In this document: piece after piece, positions 34,789 through 39,987 of the stretch
Layout: every line of letters starts with the position of its first letter
How positions within the stretch are numbered: the stretch's first letter is position 1
Assembly: GCA_019119395.1 (NCBI GenBank)
Contig: DWXC01000013.1
Location: 80,884-120,870, forward strand
From: Candidatus Borkfalkia stercoripullorum
GTDB lineage: Bacteria > Bacillota > Clostridia > Christensenellales > Borkfalkiaceae
DNA length: 39,987 nucleotides
Reading direction: 5' to 3'
Notes under the pieces: generated by a model
The model's input: the letters and a program-made list of their open reading frames with translations, nothing else
Database searches by the model: none
Told to the model about the DNA's origin: nothing
Position numbers and translations under genes: made by a program

Positions 34789-36049
34789 ATAAAGTTTTAT
34801 CGGGTCGTTCGGTTGAAATCTCCTGTGCGGTTTCTTCTAATTCTTCTGTGGCGGCTTCGGGCGAAGATCCTCCGCCCGTTTCTCCGTTATCCGCGTTTTT
34901 CGGCGATTTTTTTGCCGAAGGGTAATACCTCGGCTTGCCGAAAATGTTGTAAATCATAAGGCACAAATTGAATAAAAGCATTCCGACGGAAAACAGGCCG
35001 GAAAGTTTATTGTAATTGTAGTCGGCGACGTACATTGCGGCGAGCAACAACGCGAGCGAATAGCACCTTGCGACGGCTTTGGCGATCTTCAGTTTCCGAA
35101 GCCGCTGATTGACGGCGTTTTTGCGATACAGAATGTATTCATAAACATATACGATCGCCGTGAAAACAAACGAGGAGATCAAAGCGAAGCCGATCGCATA
35201 CCCGAGGCCTTTCAATTTGCTGAACGTGATGCAGGCATGCACCGTGTATGCCGCATATGCCGTCAGATGGAGGATGCGGATAAAGTAATACCGGGTTTTC
35301 GCGTACGAGAGCGCTTTTTTGTAATCGGTGCGGTCTTTGCTGATGTTTCTGACAACGGTGTAAAGAGCCTTGTTTTTCTTTTTGACCGCATATCTTTCCG
35401 CCGTTTCAGGGTCTTTAAAACTGTAGATCCGAAAGCGTTCTTTATGAGATCGCGCCGAAAAATATCCCGTTATGCAGAACAGCAGGCTGCCGAAAACAAA
35501 GTGCGCCGCCTGCGCCATGAAAAGCTGCATGGACGATGTGCGAACGTCCGCGGCAAGGTTGGCGAGGGCGAACAGCCCCGCAAGCACAAACATCAGGAGA
35601 AAAGCCGCGATCCAGGTGAACAGCGACGCTTTGAGCGGGGAGACCCGCCGGTGTTTCTTTTCGGAGGCCCTTGCCAGAGCGGAATAAAAGACCGCGAAAA
35701 TGAGCGAGGAAAGAATAAATCCGCCGACGGCCGGCAAGAAAGAATTCAGAACGATCGTATCGGCGTGCAGGCGGGTCAGCAAAAACAGCAGTACGGAGTA
35801 AACGCAGAGGGAGATCTCGATAAAAGGCGGAATGAAATACTTGAACTTTTTTTGTATAAATACGGGGGCGGAGATCGCCGCGAGCGAAAAAGCCGTCACG
35901 AGAACCTGCACGAAAAGCGCGTAGAGCGACGAATCCGGGTAGTTTGCCAGAAATAAAACCGCAGCGCCGATCAGCGAGAGCAACAGAACTCCCGCGCAAA
36001 CGATATAGACGACGCCCGTCGACTTTTTTCCGAATATTTTTTCCAGCAT
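34787..36049 (-). CDS. Polytopic membrane protein of unknown function
   Basis: A 420-residue protein with about ten hydrophobic segments and a soluble C-terminal tail of ~50 residues rich in Glu, Pro and Ser. No family was recognised. Two halves with similar hydrophobic patterns are separated by a charged loop (FRIYSFKDPETAERYAVKKKN). The start at 36049 has GAGG upstream; the open frame extends 110 residues further but that stretch is rich in Arg and Pro and overlaps the upstream gene, so it is rejected. The next gene upstream, another polytopic membrane protein, ends 26 bases before it; the two probably form one transcript. Confidence 0.8.
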   Translation of the reverse strand: MLEKIFGKKSTGVVYIVCAGVLLLSLIGAAVLFLANYPDSSLYALFVQVLVTAFSLAAISAPVFIQKKFKYFIPPFIEISLCVYSVLLFLLTRLHADTIVLNSFLPAVGGFILSSLIFAVFYSALARASEKKHRRVSPLKASLFTWIAAFLLMFVLAGLFALANLAADVRTSSMQLFMAQAAHFVFGSLLFCITGYFSARSHKERFRIYSFKDPETAERYAVKKKNKALYTVVRNISKDRTDYKKALSYAKTRYYFIRILHLTAYAAYTVHACITFSKLKGLGYAIGFALISSFVFTAIVYVYEYILYRKNAVNQRLRKLKIAKAVARCYSLALLLAAMYVADYNYNKLSGLFSVGMLLFNLCLMIYNIFGKPRYYPSAKKSPKNADNGETGGGSSPEAATEELEETAQEISTERPDKTL

Positions 36050-36075
36050 GGCATACCTCGGCGGGGTCAGCCGTT

Positions 36076-37404
36076 TCAGTCCGGCGCAGCGGCGCATTCC
36101 TGCGGCGGCGATGGGGCGTTTTCCGCATCTGTTTCGGGCAGGGGCGGGTTTTTGCTTCGGGAAGCGTTCCCGCCGCCGCGCTTGCGGATGATTTTTGAGA
36201 ACAGTCCGTAAATAAAATATGTGATCAGGCACAGCGCAAACTGTACCGCGCACAGCACGAGCAGGTAAACGGGGGAAAACCGGAAAATGCCGAGCCTGAC
36301 AGGCAATATGGCGTGCAGGGGCAGGGGCAGGGGGCATTGCGCCACATAGGAAAAGTTGGGGTCGTACCCGTGGCCCCAATGAACGGCGAGCCCGTTGAGT
36401 ATGACCATGGAAAAATAATAGACCGCGATCGCGTAAGAGAGATGCTTCAGGTGGGCTTTTCGGGGCGCTCCGTTCAGGGACACGGCGAGATGCGCGGTCG
36501 TGACGAACAGAAGGATATGGCAGTAGACGAAATAAGTCACGTTATAGTGGAATACGGTGACTTCCCCCGCGGCGGGCCATACGAAAGCGATGATCGCGCC
36601 CGGGCAGTTGATCATGAACAGCGCTCCGCGGAAAAATGCCGAGCCGGAAAGAACCGCGAACGGCAGCAGCACGACGCCGAAACTGCACACGAACAGAGGA
36701 AGAGCCCCCACGATGCCGTGCGCCGCCTGATAATCCTGCAGCCGCACGAACGAAAAGCGCAGGCAAAGCTGCGAAAACAGCGCGAGGGACAAAAGGAACA
36801 GCGCCGTGCTCTTTTCCTCGGCCGTTTTTCCGCGCAGTAAGAAATACAGGCCGACCGTCGCGCCCGCCAGCAACAGGACGAAAAAAACGTGCCATAAACC
36901 GAAGTTGCGGAATTGAAGGAATTCGGCCGTCATGAGCGTTTCGAACTGCATAAAAAAGTTCAGGGGAAACGCGCCGAGGAGAAGCAGGGGAAAGAGGCGG
37001 GCGGCGCGCGCGATATCCGGTTTCGAGGGTTTTTCCCCGTCGAAGATCAGAAGAAGGCAGGAGGCGGTCATTGCGGCATGGAGCAGCGCGTAAGCCGCGA
37101 TCTCATGCGGGGCGGGGGCGTGTACGGCAAAAAAGGCTCGGCTGAAAACGGCGGACAAAATTTCCGCAGGCAGCACCGCGAATACCGCAATGGCGCGGCA
37201 GCGGCGTTCCCCCGTCAGAAGAGCCGGCAAAACCGCCAGAAATCCCGCCGTGCAGATCCAGCGGGCGACGCTTCCGAATATATTTGCAAAACCGTGCAGA
37301 CGGACGAATTGCTCCATGGCGTTGGCGGAAAAACTGCACCATATGAAAGCGGCGAAGGTCAATGCCGCCAGGATCAAGTTCGGCAATTTTTTCGTAAGCT
37401 GCAT
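36076..37404 (-). CDS. Polytopic membrane protein, possibly distantly YwaF-like
   Basis: A 442-residue protein with about eleven membrane segments and a hydrophilic C-terminal tail. The late pattern of a hydrophobic stretch followed by a YDPNFSYV and CPLPLPLH loop, then a final helix, recalls the YwaF/TIGR02206 group, but the match is loose and no function follows. AAAGGAG precedes the ATG at 37404 and a good promoter lies just upstream. It is followed by the second membrane-protein gene, so both likely act together. Confidence 0.8.
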   Translation of the reverse strand: MQLTKKLPNLILAALTFAAFIWCSFSANAMEQFVRLHGFANIFGSVARWICTAGFLAVLPALLTGERRCRAIAVFAVLPAEILSAVFSRAFFAVHAPAPHEIAAYALLHAAMTASCLLLIFDGEKPSKPDIARAARLFPLLLLGAFPLNFFMQFETLMTAEFLQFRNFGLWHVFFVLLLAGATVGLYFLLRGKTAEEKSTALFLLSLALFSQLCLRFSFVRLQDYQAAHGIVGALPLFVCSFGVVLLPFAVLSGSAFFRGALFMINCPGAIIAFVWPAAGEVTVFHYNVTYFVYCHILLFVTTAHLAVSLNGAPRKAHLKHLSYAIAVYYFSMVILNGLAVHWGHGYDPNFSYVAQCPLPLPLHAILPVRLGIFRFSPVYLLVLCAVQFALCLITYFIYGLFSKIIRKRGGGNASRSKNPPLPETDAENAPSPPQECAAAPD

Positions 37405-37439
37405 AAACGGCTCCTTTTGTCTTTGGTGTTTGCACCCGT

Positions 37440-37468
37440 ATTTTACCACAAAAAGGCGATTATGGCAA
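37440..37468 (-). promoter_or_regulatory. Promoter of the membrane-protein pair
   Basis: Minus strand TTGCCA (37468-37463), 17-base spacer, TAAAAT (37445-37440). Confidence 0.8.
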
Positions 37469-37552
37469 GCGGTTCGGGAAAAACCGCCTTTTCGTTCTTA
37501 TCGGCGGCCGCGGCGCATATATTAAGCCGTACAGGCATTGCGGGGAAGAAAT

Positions 37553-38338
37553 ATGGAATTATGGAAAGCTGCCGTCCTGGGTATCGTGCAGGGGCTTACC
37601 GAGTTTTTGCCCGTTTCTTCGAGCGGACATATCATCCTTTTTGAAAAATTGCTGCGCGTCGGGCCTTCCGGCGGCATGTTTTTCGGCGTCATGCTTCATG
37701 CGGGCACGCTGATCGCAGTCCTGTTCGCTTACTTTTCCAAAATAAAAGAGATCTGCAAAACCGAGAGGAAAATGCTCCTTTATCTTGCGCTCGCGACCGT
37801 TCCCGCCGCCGCCGTCGGGTTCTTTTTCGGAGACGCGGTCGACGGGTTGTTTTTCGGGGGCGAATATCTGTGGCTCTTTTTCGCTTTGACGGCGCTCCTG
37901 CTCCTCGTTTCCGAGCGGGTATCCGCAAAGCCGCGCTTATTGCGCCCCGCGGGAATAAAAACTTCCCTGATCGCGGGCGCGGCGCAGGCGTTCGCGGTCA
38001 TCCCCGGGCTTTCCCGAAGCGGGACGACCCTTTCGGCATGCCTGTTCGCGGGCATGGAGCGGGAAAAAGCGGCGGATTTTTCTTTCCTGATGAGCATACC
38101 GATCATTGCGGGGGCGATTTTTTCGGAATTGCTCAAAGTGTTTTCGGGGAATTCGCCGATCGCGGAAATTTCCTGGCAGAGCCTCGCGGCGGGAACGCTC
38201 TTTGCCGCCGTTTCCGGGTTTTTCTCCATTAAACTCGTTCTGAAAAGCGTCAGAAGCGGCAAACTGTACGGCTTTGCGGTCTATCTTCTGATCCTTTCCG
38301 CGTTTCTTTTGGCGGCACGGGTCTGGCATATCGTTTGA
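37553..38338 (+). CDS. uppP: Undecaprenyl-diphosphatase UppP
   Basis: UppP (BacA) dephosphorylates undecaprenyl diphosphate to recycle the lipid carrier for cell-wall synthesis; raised levels cause bacitracin resistance. The 261-residue membrane protein shows QGLTEFLPVSSSGH (13-26; Glu17 and His26) and PGLSRSGTT (151-159; Arg155), both catalytic motifs, and about eight hydrophobic segments. ATG at 37553 has GGGGAAG upstream; a slightly longer frame from 37538 adds only five residues. Only a weak promoter-like pair (TTCTTA, TATATT) is seen before it. Confidence 0.96.
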   Translation: MELWKAAVLGIVQGLTEFLPVSSSGHIILFEKLLRVGPSGGMFFGVMLHAGTLIAVLFAYFSKIKEICKTERKMLLYLALATVPAAAVGFFFGDAVDGLFFGGEYLWLFFALTALLLLVSERVSAKPRLLRPAGIKTSLIAGAAQAFAVIPGLSRSGTTLSACLFAGMEREKAADFSFLMSIPIIAGAIFSELLKVFSGNSPIAEISWQSLAAGTLFAAVSGFFSIKLVLKSVRSGKLYGFAVYLLILSAFLLAARVWHIV

Positions 38339-38426
38339 AAATTTTTCCGAAAGCGTCAATTGCGCGCATAATCCTCCGCGCGCCGCGCATACTGATGTCA
38401 TCTTATTGAAAGGAGGTTCAAATTCA

Positions 38427-38576
38427 ATGAGACTTAACTGCGGAGACACCGTGCCTAAAAGCTGTTCTTACACGGTCGTGAGCGAACAGGGGGAAATCAT
38501 CGGGAAAGTATATCTGAACGAGGGCGAAACGTTTCCTCCCACACAGGTTTCCGGCTGCCATTATGAAATGGACTGA
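38427..38576 (+). CDS. 49-residue small protein, possibly YjzC-like
   Basis: A short gene with a perfect AAAGGAGG ribosome binding site (38409-38416). The product has three cysteines (5, 13, 44), with MRLNCGDTVPKSC at the start and NEGETFPPTQVSGCHY at the end. The VP-KS-YTVV ... LNEGETFPPT pattern recalls small Bacillus/Clostridium proteins of the YjzC type, whose function is unknown. A strong terminator follows 27 bases later, so it is expressed either with uppP or from a promoter in the 88-base gap that I could not identify. Confidence 0.75.
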   Translation: MRLNCGDTVPKSCSYTVVSEQGEIIGKVYLNEGETFPPTQVSGCHYEMD

Positions 38577-38602
38577 ATCCGAAAGATAAAATAAAAAAGG
38601 CG

Positions 38603-38630
38603 AAAGCGCGGCGGCAGCCGCGCTTTTTTT
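38603..38630 (+). terminator. Terminator after the 49-residue gene
   Basis: AAAGCGCGGC (38603-38612) pairs with GCCGCGCTTT (38617-38626), loop GGCA, followed by seven T in total (38624-38630). Confidence 0.92.
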
Positions 38631-38682
38631 GCCGAAAATTGACGATGTTCGACATATTACTAAAATATGTAATGAAATTTAC

Positions 38683-38711
38683 TTGACAAAATCTGTGTTT
38701 TTTCATATTAT
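38683..38711 (+). promoter_or_regulatory. Promoter of the lipoprotein gene
   Basis: TTGACA (38683-38688), 17-base spacer, TATTAT (38706-38711). Upstream, ACATATT (38652-38658) and AATATGT (38664-38670) form an inverted repeat that could be an operator. Confidence 0.85.
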
Positions 38712-38768
38712 ATAAATGAGGAAGGGGGAACGTTTACCTTTCCCGAATAAAATCAAGGAGACGGAGAA

Positions 38769-39794
38769 ATGAAAAAACTGATGGCTGTGCTTATGAGCAC
38801 GACGCTGTTTTGTTCGCTCGCCCTGTTCACCGCTTGCGGCGACGAGAGAGAGAACATCGGCAAAATGGACGGCGATTTCAGTACCGAAGCCACGGACGAA
38901 GAATTTGCCGCGGCGCTCACGAGCGTGCAGAGGGCGGTCGAAAACAACACGATTCTCGGCGGGGATATGGAGTCGGCTGATTGGTCTTTCGGTTTCGATG
39001 CGGGGTTGGATCTCGATTTCGACATGACGGTATCGGGCGCGGCGAGTACGGAAACCGTGAATATCGACCTCGACGCGGGGTATCAGCTCGTCATCGACAA
39101 CGCGGGTGTGGCCGGCGCGGGCAATTTATCTTTGTCCGGCGATGCTACAAATCAGACGAATATCGACTACGATGTCGGGCTGTACAATGACGTCGAGTAT
39201 ATGTATTTCGACATGAGTTTGAATCAGTCCCAAATGAAATTCAAGATGACTTGGGAAACTTTGGCGAAGATCGCCGATTCCGCCGGTTCGGGCAGCGTCG
39301 CCGTTCCCGGGACGGAAGCGGTTCTTTCCGCGGCCGCCGATACGGGAGCGGACAACGAAGGCGGGCAGGGGAGCGACTCTGCGGTTTCCGCGGATATTGC
39401 GGAGATCATTGCCGGGCTGAAAGAAGCGGGCTGCAAAGTGTACATAGACGATTCCGACGGGCTGAAAGTCAAGTTGAGCGTATCGGAAGACACGGTCGAC
39501 ATGATTTTAGCCGGTTTGGGAACGGAACTGGAAGGCATTTCGGAGATGATCAGCTTTTCCGCATTCAAACTCGACCTGTATTTCGCCATGACGGCGGATG
39601 GGGTTTTCTCGCAGGTCAGCGCGGATATCAACATCGATATGAGCATGAACCTGGGCAACCTCGGCAGTTACGATATTGCTCTTTCGGGCGGCGTCTACGT
39701 GAAGGCGTACGACGGTGAAGTAAAACTTCCCGACGATCTGGGCTCCTATATAGAACAGACGGAAGTACCTTCGCTGCCGTCGCCCATAAACTGA
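38769..39794 (+). CDS. Hypothetical secreted lipoprotein
   Basis: The 341-residue protein has a signal peptide and a lipobox-like LFTAC with Cys23, so it should be lipid-anchored outside the membrane. The mature part is acidic and beta-rich with repeated patterns of short strands (DWSFGFDAGLDLDFDMTVSG, YVDINLDAGY-like, DINIDMSMNLGNLGSYDIALSGG), recalling beta-sandwich or barrel-like lipoproteins, but no family is recognised. AAGGAG precedes the ATG. It has its own promoter and terminator and stands alone. Confidence 0.85.
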   Translation: MKKLMAVLMSTTLFCSLALFTACGDERENIGKMDGDFSTEATDEEFAAALTSVQRAVENNTILGGDMESADWSFGFDAGLDLDFDMTVSGAASTETVNIDLDAGYQLVIDNAGVAGAGNLSLSGDATNQTNIDYDVGLYNDVEYMYFDMSLNQSQMKFKMTWETLAKIADSAGSGSVAVPGTEAVLSAAADTGADNEGGQGSDSAVSADIAEIIAGLKEAGCKVYIDDSDGLKVKLSVSEDTVDMILAGLGTELEGISEMISFSAFKLDLYFAMTADGVFSQVSADINIDMSMNLGNLGSYDIALSGGVYVKAYDGEVKLPDDLGSYIEQTEVPSLPSPIN

Positions 39795-39816
39795 ACAACG
39801 GCGATACATAAAGTAT

Positions 39817-39842
39817 AAAGGCGGGCTGCGGCCCGCCTTTTT
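39817..39842 (+). terminator. Terminator of the lipoprotein gene
   Basis: AAAGGCGGGC (39817-39826) pairs with GCCCGCCTTT (39831-39840), loop TGCG, followed by TT and preceding the IS30 fragment. Confidence 0.9.
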
Positions 39843-39987
39843 GCTGTTGTAAAGAAAGTGAATTGTCAAATCAAGTGCAACACTCAGAGAGATTTCGTTC
39901 AAATAAATCTTGCGGTGTGTGGTAGTGCAAAACTTTCTTTGGCCTGGCGTTTATAAGCGCCAGGTTCTTTTTTAATGTTGCAGGGCT
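39843..39987 (-). mobile_element. IS30-family insertion sequence, one end
   Basis: The transposase 3' end is followed by a short non-coding stretch (39843-39870) that should hold the terminal inverted repeat (GTAAAGAAAGTGAATTGTCA region). The exact end cannot be set without the other copy of the repeat. CTGGCG...CGCCAG near 39942-39962 is a small hairpin inside the gene. Confidence 0.7.
39871..39987 (-). CDS. IS30-family transposase, C-terminal end (partial)
   Basis: The last 38 codons of a minus-strand gene that continues past the window edge. The segment INARPKKVLHYHTPQDLFE matches the conserved C-terminal end of IS30-family DDE transposases (INxRPRKxLxxxTPxELF). The stop TGA reads at 39873-39871. 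The rest of the gene and its catalytic residues are outside the window, so activity cannot be judged. Confidence 0.85.
   Translation of the reverse strand, partial: SPATLKKNLALINARPKKVLHYHTPQDLFERNLSECCT

Noticed and set aside
36050-36379. 110-residue N-terminal extension of the membrane protein at 34787-36049
   Set aside because: The extension is Arg/Pro-rich, overlaps the upstream membrane-protein gene, and a proper binding site precedes the internal ATG at 36049.

Overview
The window looks like a chromosomal segment of a fairly GC-rich anaerobic member of the Clostridia (Firmicutes). The evidence is strong AAGGAGG-type ribosome binding sites, sigma-A promoters with near-perfect TTGACA-17-TATAAT spacing, an L-box lysine riboswitch, a class III fructose-1,6-bisphosphatase, a Clostridium symbiosum-like glutamate dehydrogenase, and lipoproteins with N-terminal lipoboxes. 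A genus cannot be assigned from sequence alone. No rRNA, tRNA or CRISPR array was seen.

Layout. 1-4.1 kb: an acyl-CoA synthetase, mnmE and a LysR regulator. 4.1-7.3 kb (minus): the lysine/threonine operon asd-dapA-dapB behind a lysine riboswitch with its own terminator. 7.4-13.0 kb (plus): an operon of a DUF624-like membrane protein, a methyltransferase, Hsp33, a TPR protein and a helical-repeat protein. 13.0-14.6 kb: an AT-rich island with a small orphan protein and an HTH-Fic protein whose promoter carries three copies of a 10-bp operator-like element. 14.7-20.3 kb: divergent phosphoketolase and FBPase genes around an intergenic region with a 24-bp perfect palindrome, then a TIM-barrel isomerase-like gene. 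20.4-23.0 kb: a polar amino-acid ABC transporter ending in a TrpR/YerC-like regulator. 23.1-27.5 kb: a metal/sulfur redox cluster (His/Cys-rich NifX-like protein, ZIP transporter, Crp/Fnr regulator, thioredoxin, rhodanese, CoA-disulfide reductase-rhodanese fusion). 27.5-31.8 kb: a glycoside-use locus with an ArsR-type regulator divergent from a GH2 enzyme and a second TIM-barrel-like protein. 31.9-34.8 kb: a WYL regulator divergent from a small Cys/Arg-rich protein, then gdhA. 34.8-38.6 kb: two polytopic membrane proteins, uppP and a 49-residue protein. 38.7-40 kb: a lipoprotein, then the 3' end of an IS30-family transposase at the window edge.

Most of the window is housekeeping and central metabolism with legible regulation. 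The parts most likely to hold something undescribed are the 23.1-27.5 kb redox cluster, where a Crp/Fnr gene is followed by a palindrome centred at about -41 of the thioredoxin promoter, and the Fic island with its repeated operator. Most long ORFs opposite the real genes are shadows caused by GC-rich third codon positions.
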